From contig JH720313.1 in assembly GCA_000231825.2 (NCBI GenBank), positions 990,834 to 1,054,833 of the forward strand: DNA of 64,000 nt. Reading direction: 5' to 3'. The stretch comes from Tetrahymena elliotti 4EA. Its lineage: Eukaryota; Ciliophora; Oligohymenophorea; Hymenostomatida; Tetrahymenidae. The notes under the pieces were generated by a model that was given only the letters and a program-made list of their open reading frames with translations, did not search any database and was not told where the DNA came from. Numbering within the stretch: position 1 is the first letter of the stretch; every line of letters starts with the position of its first letter. A program made the translations under genes and the position numbers. Positions 37,591-49,402 of the stretch are shown one piece after another.

Positions 37591-37862
37591 ATATTTATTA
37601 TTTTAAGATAAATAACAAAGAATTTATTTTAAAAATATTAAAAATCAATTTTGTTACTTTATTTTTGTTAAGTTCTTAAAATATGCTTGTATATTATTAA
37701 AAATTAAATAAATAAATAAAAAATATCTTATCAATTATCATTCAACTATTTAAAATCACTAAATCAAAAAGAAATAAACTGAAATTTTAGAAAAAAAAGA
37801 AAGATTCTTTTATTTGAAAGATCATCATTGTTTGTAAAGAAATGATACCTACCATAGATTCT

Positions 37863-38332
37863 CTAAATAAGGTGCATGCCAAAATAATTATTTTTGAAAA
37901 TTTGCACCATGTTTAAATTTTACATGCATCTTAATTAAAATTTAAATAAATATTATTTTAAAGGTATTATGTAATAAATATTAAAAATAATCATCATCAT
38001 TTGTAAGTAAGTTTAATGTAATTGTTTTGTTTGTCTTATTTCTCCTCTTCAACTCCATTTTTCAAATTCAAATTCATTTTACTTTTATTATTTCTTGTAA
38101 TTTCTTATTAATTTTAATAAATTAAACCATAGTTTTTAATTATCCAAAACTTAAAAAAAATGTTTTACGAAAAAGAATTCAATAGTAAAATGAATTAATA
38201 AATTTTTACAATTCCTTTTATTAAGGTGTAAAAAACAATCAATATCTATTTGTTTTAGATATTTAAATAATTTCCACATTCAAAATAATTTTTTCTCAAA
38301 AATCAGCACCTTATTTAGAAATCACACCTTAA
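37863..38332. repeat. Inverted-repeat element in 1.5-kb gap
   Basis: The gap 37591-39107 has no gene. Inside it a 13-bp perfect inverted repeat (CTAAATAAGGTGC at 37863-37875, its complement at 38306-38318) encloses 430 bp. A second 9-bp pair with the same core (TTAAGGTGT at 38221-38229, complement at 38324-38332) overlaps it. The repeated AAGGTG core suggests one origin, possibly a small mobile-element relic. No internal coding frame seen. Confidence 0.45.
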
Positions 38333-39107
38333 TTAGAGAATTTAGGGTTATAAGAATGATAAGTTTTATAAAAAAATGAAGAAAAATTTAATGTATTTTA
38401 AATTAAGGCTTAGATTTGACAAAGATAAGATATTTTATGATAGCTTTAAAAGATTAATTTAATCTTTCTGTAGAAATAAAAATTATAGACTTTTAGATAA
38501 TTAATAAAGACAGAATTTCAAAATTTTTTTACTTATTAGTGTTTAATTTATATTTTTCACTAAATTGAGATGAGTTTGGTATTAAATATATTTAATATGT
38601 AACTAAGTGATAAATATGTATTTTATGACTTGTATTATAAAAAAATAACTAAATGTTACTTCATTTCTTATGAACGGAAATTTATGGTTATACTTTAAGT
38701 TTTAAAGCTATTTAAAATGTAATTGGGAATAATTATATCCACTGACTAAATAAAAATTGTAGATTACCCTGATTAGTAAAAATAATTTACATACCAATTT
38801 TGTCAAATATATCTAATTAGCTTCGATATCACATTTCTAAGTTGATTTGATTAATAATTTATTAAATATTTTGAATAAATCTCAAATTATAAGTAATAGT
38901 TGTAGGTAATTCTATTTTTATTTATTAGGTAAGTCTAAATAGATTCAAAGCTAGACTTCCAATAAATTGTAAGGAAACAAAGCTCAATTAGGAAAATATA
39001 AATACTTTGAACCTTTTTGATCTAACTTTTATTTGGCAATACACTCATTACTAAAGTTATCGCTTATTGATTTGTTTGTATATCTTTACTGAAAGCAAGG
39101 CTCAATA

Positions 39108-42100
39108 ATGAGTACCAAAAATATAAATGGTATAAACTTTATGATATTAAAATATACAACATATATGAATAAATTCGCTTTATACCTATTAAAATTTAGA
39201 TAAGGAAAAGCAAGTTTTAGAAGAAGACTCAAAGGAAAAAAAAGAAGAAAACCAGTAAGTGAATAAATAGATATTAAATTTGGATTAGGGAAGAGAAGGG
39301 GTTGATTATGAAAATATTTACAACCCAAAAATTGAAGAAATAAATTAGGATTAAGCGGAATTAGAAATAAATATTGAAGAAGAATAAGATGATAAATAAT
39401 ATCCTTTTATTTGTTTATCAGAGGTAGTTAAAATGTCAAGAAATATCAAAAAGAATAAAAAAATCGTATTTGATGTTACTGATACTATTTACAGGGTTAT
39501 TAAAAGTTAAGGAAGTGTTACAATGGGATGGACTACAATAACAAGTCCTCCTTAAAATAGAGAAGAGTGGAATATCTGTTGGTATGACACTTACATTTCT
39601 GAGGAGGTGCTTAGGAGGATGCTCCCTTATTAAAAAGTAAACCACTTTCCAGGGAGTTATAACTTAGGTAAAAAAAATTACCTTGCAGCAAATCTAACAA
39701 GAATGAGAAAAGTATTAGAAAATGAATATTCATTTTTTCCAAAAACATGGAATTTACCTGTTTAGTTTGAAGATTTTAAAAGGTTTTTTGATTGATTTAA
39801 TCATTATCTTTAACTAAAAAATAAACGGTTTCTTGATAAAAGCAATTATAAAAAATATTCTAATATAAGAATATAAGAAGTACTTATTATTAATAATTGC
39901 ATTAATAAACATAAGCTGTATTATTTTGGATTAAAACTTATTAACCATGCATAAAAGAGAGATAGAGAGAGATATTCACAGATATAACTTTAAGATAATA
40001 TTAAATCTCTCAATACAGACAGCTGTGTGTAGAAATCTTTTTTATCAACCACAAAAACCCAAAAATTAATTAATTATTAAATAGGGGAAACAAATTAATT
40101 AGTTTATCAAGAAACTTTTTATTTTAAATTTATTTCATGTATTTTTAATCAACAATTTTATAAATTAAAGGTACAATGAAAATATCAAAACTAAGAAACC
40201 TTACTTCATTGTCAAGCCTGAAAGCTCCTGCTAAGTAATTAAAATAAAATTATCTTAACATAAAGAATTTTAACTTTTTCAAACTATTTAATAGGGTAGA
40301 GGTATTTATTTAACTAAAAAGGTGGAGGGCTTTTCATACAATGATCACTGCGTCATTTAGGAGTACATAAAAAATCCCTTTCTAATCGATGGTCTTAAAT
40401 TTGATTTTCGTATTTATGTTTTAATCAAAAATGTAAATCCACTGAAAATATTTATGTACCCTGAGGGTTTAGCAAGATTTGCAACTGTAAAGTATCAAAA
40501 ACCTAACAAAAAAAATTGCTAAAATTTTACTATGCATCTCACCAACTATGCTGTTAACAAGAAGAGCCCTAATTTTGTTTTTAATGAAAATGATTAAAAC
40601 GATGACGTTGGTCATAAAAGAAGTTTTTCATCTGTCCTAAAAGTAATAATTATTTAAATTTTAAAAAATCTGGATATTTCTTTCACAATATTTTAATAAA
40701 TGTAAAAATATTTTTTTTATTAATCATTTATCGTGCTATAAAAAAGTAATTGCACAATATGGGTAAAGATATCCCAAAATTGTATATGGAAATAAGGCAG
40801 CTAATTGTTAAAACGGTTATCAGTGTTTAGCCATAACTATCACATATTTATAGGTCTAGTTAACCAAAGGAGTATTAAAATGAGATGTGCTTTGAAGTAT
40901 TGGGGTAATATAGGAGTATAGGATGTGTGATAATTAATTTTTTTTTGATAAAAATAGATTTGATGTAATGATTGATAAAGAATTGAAGCCTTGGTTACTT
41001 GAAGTTAACCATTCAGCTTCTTTCCATTGTGATTCTCCTTTAGATTTTTCTATTAAAAAAAATGTTATCCTGGATACTTTAAATATACTTAATGTTTCTT
41101 CAAAGGAGAAAAAAAAGTATTTAGATATGAAGAGCTAAGCTTAGTTTGCTTACAGAAAAAAAGATTAAAAGACTCAAGCTGAAACAGAAAATGCTAAAGT
41201 TGATTAGGAGAAGATAATAAAATATGAAAATAAACATAAAGGAGCATTTATAAGGATATATCCAGCCGGAGATGACCCTACTGATTATGAAAAATTACTT
41301 AAAACAGCTAACAATCTCTGGAATGAAACTATTTCTCCAAAAAAAGTAAACCCTGCAGCTGCAAATTAAAATCATCATAACTCCTTATCAAGCAACTCAG
41401 CTTAAAAAAATAATGATCAAAAAAATGTAAAAGGCACACCTTTTAAAAAACCTGTGAGTTAAGATTCCCACTCAGTTTTGAATTCTACTTAAATAAGTCA
41501 GGCTAAATCAGAGTAAAAAACAAAAGTTGTTCCTAATTCAACAAAGAAAAATCTTTCTTAAATTTTTGATGACTAAAAAGAAAAAACTCAAGAATCATTT
41601 TTGAATTTTCTTCCAAACTTAAATAAAGGTAAAATCAATTTAATTTTTAATAAAATGTAATGAAAAATTCAATTTTTATATTAATATTTTTACAGGAGCT
41701 GAAATTTAAAATACTGGAGGTACTACTGTTAGATAGAAACAGGGATCGTCTGCTATTGAGAATAATCAAATAAATATTATACCTACTCTGAGTTAAGTTT
41801 ATTTGAGGAATGATGCAAATAAATCAGAAGAAAGTTAAGTGATTCTTAACAATTTTGATGATGAAAATGCATAAAATTTATACGAAAAAGAATAATAAGA
41901 GGATGTATTTTCAAATATAGTAGGAAAGAAAAGATCGATGACTTAAATTGAATCACATACAAAGATGACACAAGATTCTTCAAAATAATATCTAAATCAT
42001 AACTAATCTTACTAATATCCATTGACTTAACAGCACTCGTCTAACAAACTAAACTAATCACCTCATCTTTAGGATTAATAGTAAATTTTATTCATAGAAC

Positions 42101-43758
42101 ATATCTTTAAAATATATAATATTTGTTTCAGTAAAATCTAAGTGTTAGGAAATATGATTGGAAAAGGATTGATTTATTCTGATAATCCTAATTAAGTTTA
42201 AATGGCTCAATATCAAAGTTAAAATAGCTAAAATATTAACTACTAAAATTCTTAGAATAATACTAATAATAGCTTTTAGTATTAAAGAAACAATCATTTT
42301 AATCAAAAAAATTTGGATAATTTCAACGAAGATGCTATCTAGCTTAAACATAGTAAACTCAATAACTTCAATTTAGAATAAGGATAAAATGCTACAATTT
42401 AGTATATTCCTTTTTAGGCTATCTAATAGCCTTAGTCACTGGAAAACTAAAGAAAACTGAACATTGTTAATCTAGGAATGAACTCTCCTGAATAGGTTAT
42501 AAATGAATCTTGGTATTCTCAAACTTAGAAGCCCGTTTATCTTCGAAATTCAACAAGAAAACCATATAAAACTTAACTGAAGCCTTTATCTTAGGATTTG
42601 TAAAATATTGCTCAAAGAGAACATAGAAGCAGTAATGGAAATAAGATGTAATCCTAATTTTTTTCATAATTTTTTTTTAAATTGCTATAAAAATAATAAT
42701 ATAGATAGAATAATTTAAATGATTCTATGGTGTAGGCAGCAGTAAATCAACCTAAATATTTAAGTGGAAGAAAGAGTAACATAGCCACAAATGTTATAAC
42801 AAAATATCCTCATTATTCTCATTAGTAAAATGTTGAAAATTAAAAGTAATTAGATTACACTGCAGCAGAATAAATAATTCAAAGAACAAAAAATAACTCA
42901 TTACCATCCAAAAGCTACAGGTAAGAACCATATTAACCCCCTTTTTTGCCTAATTCGAATAACAATATAAATGTTTCTCCATTTTAAGTAAACAAATAAA
43001 CAAATTAATAGTAAAATAAACAAATATAAAATAGCAATATATTTAGTAATATTAATAATACCAGTAACAGTAACAATAACAACAACATTAACATTAATAC
43101 TTTAAATACTTAAATATCTTTTAACTATAACAACAATCCAAACAATTATTAAAATGGAAAAAATATTATAACCCAAGAAGTATAAATGTCTTACTCAAAG
43201 AGAAGAATTCTAAAAAAGAGCATAGATCGAAAACATATAAAAGACATGATTATGAATGAAAGTATAGCTGGAAATTACAAAGCTGATTAATTTTCAAAAC
43301 AGTCAATTCGATCAGATTAAATTGCCATTCCAAGTTTTTCCTAAATAAGAAATAAGACAACTGATTCTATTGATAACTTTACTAATCAAAATAATTACGC
43401 TTATAACATAGAATCTTAGACAATTGGAGGATTAAATACTATCAATAATAATTAAATACCTCAAGCAAATAATTAAAATATTCCTCAAGCTACATAAATA
43501 ATAGTCTCTCCACAAGGCAAAAATAATGATTATTAGGGTATTATTAACTTGAAAAATCAAGAATAACCTCTCATCATTACATCTAATTTTAACGGTTATT
43601 CAGTAAATAAAAATATTCCTAACAGTTTTAACAATGTTTTGCTCTATGGAAACTCATAGCTAACAAACTCTAGTAATCTAAATGATATTAAAATATACCA
43701 AAAAAATTAATTTATGCCACCTCAATAAAATAGTAAGCTGCTTTAAATTAAAAAATGA
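39108..43758 (+). CDS. Tubulin tyrosine ligase-like (TTLL) enzyme
   Basis: Predicted 1,266 residues in nine exons: 39108-39129 (22 nt), 39200-39782, 40171-40234, 40295-40642, 40747-40904, 40958-41628, 41696-42080, 42132-42647 and 42705-43758. The TTL domain covers residues ~85-460: NHFPGSYNLGKKNYL, the ATP-grasp strand YFIVKPESSCQ and GRGIYL near 210-228, FDFRIYVLI, the MHLTNYAVNKK loop, CFEVLGFDVMID, and KPWLLEVNHSASF with metal-binding Glu407. These match polyglutamylase-type TTLLs (TTLL4/6/13-like), which ligate amino acids to tubulin tails in cilia and basal bodies. The C-terminal ~750 residues are Asn/Gln/Ser-rich, consistent with ciliate TTLLs carrying long tails. The second intron uses an odd GTTTTT donor, the least certain junction. 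All catalytic motifs are intact. Confidence 0.88.
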
Positions 43759-44289
43759 ATCTAATCAATAATTAAAAAGCACAATTTTTTCCAAACTAAA
43801 TATTTAAAAATCTTTTAATAACTATCATCACTTTTTAGAAAATAAACCTATTTTTAATTTTGTAGAATCATCCTAAATATAATTGAATAAAAAGATAATA
43901 TACTCATCATACGATCTTCATACGAGGGGTTAACATTAACAACAGAACAAAATAAAATAAAATTAATAATAATGAAATGAAATCTTTAAAAAACTGTACT
44001 TAATTTAAAAATCTATTTAAACCAAAAAGAGATTTTCAATAAAATTTTCCTTCAAACCTTTTAATATCACTTAAAATCTAAATAAACACTATTGAACACA
44101 AACTTAAATATTAACTAAAATTGATTATCCTTTATTATCTATTTTTTAATTTGATTATTTAGTTACTCATATAATATTCAATATAAATTTTCCTATTAAT
44201 CTCTTTACTCTTTTCATACTTTCTATCTAGCTATTATTTGTTTTGTTTTCATTATTTTTCTCAATACATATGCCTTTCTTTCTTTAGCT
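43759..44289. other. Convergent intergenic region
   Basis: 531 bases between the ends of the TTLL (+) and LTO1 (-) genes. Holds two 3' UTRs; no terminator-like hairpin or gene recognised. Confidence 0.6.
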
Positions 44290-44929
44290 TCAAAAAGAGA
44301 AATTGTCATTTTATACAACGGAATTTTTACTTTGGTTTCCACTAAAATTAAAGTCTGGCTTTTTAAATCCTAGTGTAAGAAGTAATATCTAAAAGATAAA
44401 TAAAAAAATGAATTTGTTAGATATGTAATTTTCTTTTAAGTAAAGTATTACTTTAAACTTATTTCTTAATAGCAAAATTGTATTTGGCAGCTCATCTAAA
44501 TCAACTGTTCCTTATTCTGGATCTATGCTCAAAATAATTTATTCAATTTCTTCTATCAATTTTTCAACTCTAAATTAACATTTGTAAAGAATTTATAAAA
44601 TGAAACATAAATCATTTATAAATTACTTTTGCTAATGCTTTTTATATTCTTCTACAATTGGTAAAACTTATTTGAGGTCTTCTAAATAACCACAGTAATA
44701 TCCTAATTCGAGACCCAGCTATTTGTTTTTAAAAAATCATAATTAAATTAGCTTATCATTTTTTAGATTGTTTTACTTGCTTTCCTGTTATAAAACCTTA
44801 ATCATAGTATTGTTTTTTTTCAGCAGCTTCTTCTAATTCTTTATCATTTTTAGCTTTCTAATAACCTTATATATAGTATTAATTTTAAATGTTGTTGATT
44901 GTATCAAAAGGATCTTCTTCGTGTTCCAT
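44290..44929 (-). CDS. LTO1: LTO1/ORAOV1 homologue (Yae1-domain Fe-S adaptor)
   Basis: 172 residues; minus-strand exons 44929-44777, 44718-44452 and 44388-44290. It begins with DPFDTI, then the spaced-glycine pattern of the Yae1/LTO1 family (deca-GX3): YIQGYQKAK...YYDQGFITGKQLGLELGYYCGYLEDL at residues ~20-65, with glycine every four residues. Human and yeast LTO1 start with the same F-D-x-I/V element and have an E-x-G-Y/F-Y-x-G core. In other eukaryotes LTO1 works with YAE1 to deliver Fe-S clusters to the ribosome-recycling ATPase ABCE1/Rli1, in the cytosol. A C-terminal aromatic residue is used for CIA targeting in yeast Lto1 (a Trp); here the protein ends in NFSF, so that element may be changed. 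It shares a divergent promoter with the IDI gene. Confidence 0.8.
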
Positions 44930-45175
44930 TTACTTAAAAAATTAAATGATTAAATTCTGACAAAAATAATAAAGTATGCAATTTATTAAAAATTAATTCT
45001 ATTAATTGACTAAAAACCAAAAATAATTGCATTTAATAATCAAATTAAGAGATAACTTGGGTATATTTAGCACTAAACTTATTTTAAGAAGCAGAAAGGT
45101 CAGAAAAGATAAATAATATATAAAAGACTTCTTAAATGAAATAGACAAAATTTCAAATTTCTAAGATATTGTATT

Positions 45176-45249
45176 TTTAGTTTAATAATATTATTAAAGA
45201 GGGAATGATATGAAATTAAGACAGAATTTAGTTTAATAATATTATTAAA
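45176..45249. promoter_or_regulatory. Paired 18-bp palindromes in divergent promoter
   Basis: In the 423-bp gap between LTO1 (-) and IDI (+), an identical segment occurs twice, at 45176-45198 and 45227-45249, 51 bp apart. Each copy contains the perfect palindrome TTTAATAATATTATTAAA. The location and symmetry suggest sites for a dimeric regulator, but AT-rich DNA yields palindromes by chance, so this is a candidate only. Nothing else was recognised in the gap. Confidence 0.4.
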
Positions 45250-45352
45250 ATATCTAAATAAGATACTTTTTCTTCAATTTCAAAAATAATAAATTATATT
45301 TAATTAGACTTTTAATTTTTAAGATTTACAACAAAAAAAAAAGTAAAAATAG

Positions 45353-46314
45353 ATGATTAACTCTCTCACAAATTGTGCTAAATTGAAAAACATGTTTAGC
45401 ACTGTTTCTTAAGCTACTTCATAAGCTCTACATTCTTCATAAGAATAAACACTTTCTTAAAAACTTATTCTTGTTAATTATTAAGATGATGTTGTAGGCT
45501 AAATTGATAAAAAAAAGGCTCATTTGAATGAATATATCTTCTCTAAAGAAGCAAAACCTCATAGGGCTTTTTCAATATTTTTATTCAATGACAAGAATTA
45601 ATTATTGCTATAAAAAAGAAGTCAAATTAAAATAACTTTTCCCAATCACTGGACCAATACATGTTGCTCCCATCCTTTAGATTAATTGGATGAGAGAGAT
45701 TAACATGAAGGTATTAATTTTATAAAAGTTTTAGAAATTAAAATATTAGGAATTTGTTATGAATAGGCACTAAACTTGCGGCATAGAGAAGATTAGATTT
45801 TGAATTTAATATCAAGATAGATTAGCTTTAAGATTTAACCTTGGTTGATAAGTTACTATATAAGTCAGCTTCAGATAAGGTTTGGGGTGAATATGAACGT
45901 AATAATTTATAAATTTACTTAAGAGTTATATTTCTTTAAGAAAGATTATTTAATTAAATTAAACCTATAAAACTTAAATTGGATATTTATAATAAATAGT
46001 TGACTACATATTTTTTATGAGAAAAAATCTTACTGAAATAAAACCCAACCTTGAAGAAATAGAAGAATATGAATGGATTGATCATAAAAACTTGGAAGAA
46101 TTCCTTAGACATAAAGAAAGTTTAGTAAAGATGATTATTTCAATTATCAAAAAATAATTTAATATTGTAAAAATTAAAGGGCTAAAAAACTACTCCCTGG
46201 TTCCGTAAAATAATTGACAATAGATTAGAAAAGTGGTGGAAAGACTATGATCATGGTCTTATCAAAGACAAAAGATTTAATAGTGAAGATAATAAGAATA
46301 TTCCCTTCTTTTGA
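45353..46314 (+). CDS. IDI1: Isopentenyl-diphosphate delta-isomerase (type I)
   Basis: 249 residues, exons 45353-45710, 45767-45898, 46000-46124 and 46180-46314. Converts isopentenyl diphosphate to dimethylallyl diphosphate, feeding prenylation, dolichol and ubiquinone synthesis. Type I (Nudix-fold) marks: HRAFSIFLFNDKNQLLLQKR, the active-site segment ITFPNHWTNTCCSHPL with catalytic Cys104 or Cys105, HEG...AAQRRLDFEL (metal-binding region), WGEYELDYIFF with catalytic Glu161 and the end TTPWFRKIIDNRLEKWW. Length is near the family norm; the N-terminal ~45 residues are extra, Ser/Gln/Leu-rich, and could be an organelle targeting segment. The last intron (46125-46179) is required: without it the frame stops before the conserved TPWF end. 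Confidence 0.92.
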
Positions 46315-46732
46315 TTTTACTTTGTATTTAAGTTTATAATATTATTTAGAAGTAATTAAGAAAATAAATTTTGAACTTATTTTTAAATTAAATATTCTAT
46401 TTGAATGTTTTTATCAATTAATTTTTAGAAAAAGAACATAAAATTATTTTTTTTAATCTTTTTAATCAGATAAAAAAAGAAAATCTAGATATAAAAATTT
46501 AATTTAATTGTTCTGTTTCAAAAATTAAAAAGCAAAAATATGAGTTTTTTTTGTTGTATTTAATTATGTATGATAACATGCTGTTTGTTATTAAATAGAA
46601 ATAATAAAAAACAGGCCTATTTATATATTTTTAAGAAGAAGAAAAACTGAATAAAATAAAAAAACAAAAATTATTTTTTAGGGTAAGAAAAACTAAATAA
46701 AAAAATATAAAAATAAAGATAAATAAATGTTT
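46315..46732. other. Convergent intergenic region
   Basis: 418 bases of AT-rich sequence between the 3' ends of IDI (+) and the kinase (-). No gene or repeat seen. Confidence 0.6.
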
Positions 46733-49336
46733 TCAATTTATCTATTCCATTTCTTTTTATTCTTCTTCTTGAATCTATTTTTTTGCTCTATTTAATCTTT
46801 TAAAGAATTAATCTTTGATAGGAAATTCAAATTATGAATCTTCAGAATTTGAGAAATCATCAAAATCACCAAAATCATCATCACCACTCTTTTACTTTTC
46901 AGCTAAATATAATTCAAATCTTTTTACAGCTGCTTCTTCTTGTAATGCAATATCTTTAATCAATAAAGATTCATCAACCTACCCGATTAGCTTCTCAAGA
47001 GAATTACATATCAAATTCTTGTAATCATTATCTTTGCTTTTAAGTTGCTACTCGAAATCTTAAATATTTACTGTCTAGTCATCTATTTTTTAAAAAGTTA
47101 ATCAGTATATATATATATAAAATTCCTTTTTCTAAAAGTATAAATTTAAAAATATTTATTTATTTACCAACATAAATAGAAAGAAGGAGATAAATGCAAC
47201 AATCTCTAATGAGTTTATTCAAGTCATCTTGATTTCTTTGTACCAAAAAGCGATGTCGATAGGTAATTTTTTTTGGAGACATCACATCCAAAAGTACATC
47301 AATAAGCACTGTACGTAAGTCACTATTATAACTCACATCAAACATTCTGCTAATATTCTTGACATAGTCTTAAATAAATTTTTAGAAAATAGGATAGATA
47401 CAATTTTTGACACTTTGGTACTGTTCATCTGCCAAAAAATCAAAGACATCTATTTCTTGCTTATTGCTTTCAATAATTTTAATAATTCTATTGTACTATT
47501 GAGGTTAATTCTATTTTAAAATATTGTATTCTTAGGACTAAATTTAATTTAGCAAACTTTAATTCATATTTTAACACTTTTACTTAAGAATAAATAGAGG
47601 AGCCCCTATATAGGTTTAGAAAGGAATTTTGAATTCTTCACATTTTCCACTTAAGTAGGCTAGATTTCTCATAGCTAAGAAAAGGTAAGTGTAACTCTAC
47701 TAAATGCTATCAGCCTTCTTTACCAGGTTATCACACATTTACTTATTAATTTATGTCTACTCATAAATTTCACTTCCTTTTTAGAATTATTGCTATGAAG
47801 AATTTTTAAGAATGTCATTTTATGAATATGGAACCTGCAAGTTTAACTTTGGTTATTAGGGTAAAAAGTTTTAGTTTTAATATTATTACTAATTCTATGA
47901 TTAAATTATTTGTTGAGGATTATTAAAACCTGAAATTTAAAAAGGATTAGCAGCAATCTATTGTTTCTAAAAAGGAACAAAATTTGGTTGTTAGTTTAAA
48001 TTCATAAATTAATTTGGTTAATTTTATTATTTTTATTAATCTTAATCACTTGCGTATGGATGCATAGGTTAAAATAAATTGTAATTTTAGAAATTTATAA
48101 ATTGGTTATTTGGCTGATTTTATTGTTTAGGGAAATTCATTTTAGGAGGTTCAAAGCCGATAGGTTATATATCTAGTTACATATTAAAATTATTTTAATC
48201 TGAATTCCTAACAAACTATCTATTAGGCTCTTCTAATTTAGGATATTTTTAGACTATAAATCTATCTTGTTGTTGTTGTTCTTCTTCTTCTTCCTCCTTT
48301 TTTTGAATAAAATCTTCTTTAAATGAATGATTTTCTTTTTCAATTTTGTTATAAGCCTCAATATATTTGTTTTATTTTTCAATGATTTCTCTATCATCTA
48401 CATGAGAGGAATTCATGAATAAGCCATCACCATCTTCATCTTTGAAAAATGGTTCATTAAAAATATCTTTAAATTGTATTCTTTCTTTTGGATTGCACTA
48501 GAGCATTTTCCTTAGCAAATTTTCTAAATTGGTTGATATATCCTTAAATTTGATTTGTTAGGCTTCGATGGCCTTTAAGAGACCAGGGGGACTTTTTGCC
48601 TAAAATGGGAACTCTCCTTAACATAATAAGTAGAAAAGAACTCCTACACTAAATAATTCAGCTTCGATACCATATTTTTCCATTTTTAAAAGCTCTGGAG
48701 CCATGTACATTCTAGTACCTTTTTATTTAAAAATATTTTATTATGAATAAATCAAATGAATGATTCTTTTTTTAAAAATGTACCTAAAACTGTATGGCAA
48801 ATATCTTGATTTTCTTCAAGCTTCTTGCAAAAACCTAAATCGCCGATTTTAAATTCTTTTGTTGATTTGACAAGAATGTTGCTCAATTTAATATCACGAT
48901 GTAAAATTCTTTTTTAATGCAACTCTTGCAAGCCAAATAAGATTTATCTGTAAAAGTCCTTTATAAATCTCTCAATAACTCTATTTTATTTATTTTTTTT
49001 GAAGAACTCTTCTAGAGAGCCTTCAGGACAGTACTCTTGTACGATGTATGTGTTTTCCTTATCTTCAATAACTTCAAAGCATCTGACTACATAATCTGAT
49101 TCGATTTCTCTAAGAGCTTTAATTTCATTTTAAAGAAGTTCTTTTTCTTTACCTTTCAGACTATTTTGAGCGACTACTTTGATTGCAACTTATTTTTACT
49201 CCTCTCCATTGATAATAATTTGATCTTTCAAAACACTAGCCAAATAAACTTACCCTTAATTGCCACCACCTATTTTCTTTGTAAATAGGTACTTATCTTG
49301 TAAGGTTAATCCTAAGAAATCTTATTAAAATATCAT
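46733..49336 (-). CDS. ULK/ATG1-like Ser/Thr protein kinase
   Basis: 817 residues; minus-strand exons 49336-48784, 48718-47168 and 47082-46733. The kinase domain occupies the N-terminus: IGGGNQGQVYLA, Lys53 in VAIKV, HRDIKLSN (Asp148), DLGFCK at 166-171 where Leu replaces the Phe of DFG, and GTRMYMAPELL. The order and loop character (DxGFCK, GTRMYMAPE, EAELFSVGVLFYLL) recall ULK/ATG1-family kinases of ciliates. A Glu/Gln run (EEEEEQQQQQ) and a ~220-residue Q/N/F/P-rich linker follow, then a helical C-terminal region of ~300 residues that could correspond to the ULK C-terminal early-autophagy targeting domain; I infer that from position, not from motifs. If correct it would act in autophagy initiation. 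Upstream neighbour is 66 bp away on the same strand. Confidence 0.82.
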
Positions 49337-49402
49337 TTTAATTTTTCAACAAAATTAATGTTTAATAAATTATTATTTATTGAATTTCTTTTGGTAGCTA
49401 AT

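Noticed and set aside
37424..37606. Frame starting MKIMTIILIKIL
   Set aside because: A shifted reading of the last exon of the double-CNBD gene.
42145..42351. Minus-strand hydrophobic frame starting MFKLDSIFVEII
   Set aside because: Antisense shadow of the Asn/Gln-rich TTLL tail.
46815..47024. Plus-strand frame starting MIGNSNYESSEFEK
   Set aside because: Antisense of the kinase's last exon, whose minus-strand reading gives a coherent acidic tail.
48256..48306. GTT/CTT repeat tract resembling a microsatellite
   Set aside because: It encodes the Glu/Gln run in the ULK-like kinase linker, so it is coding repeat.
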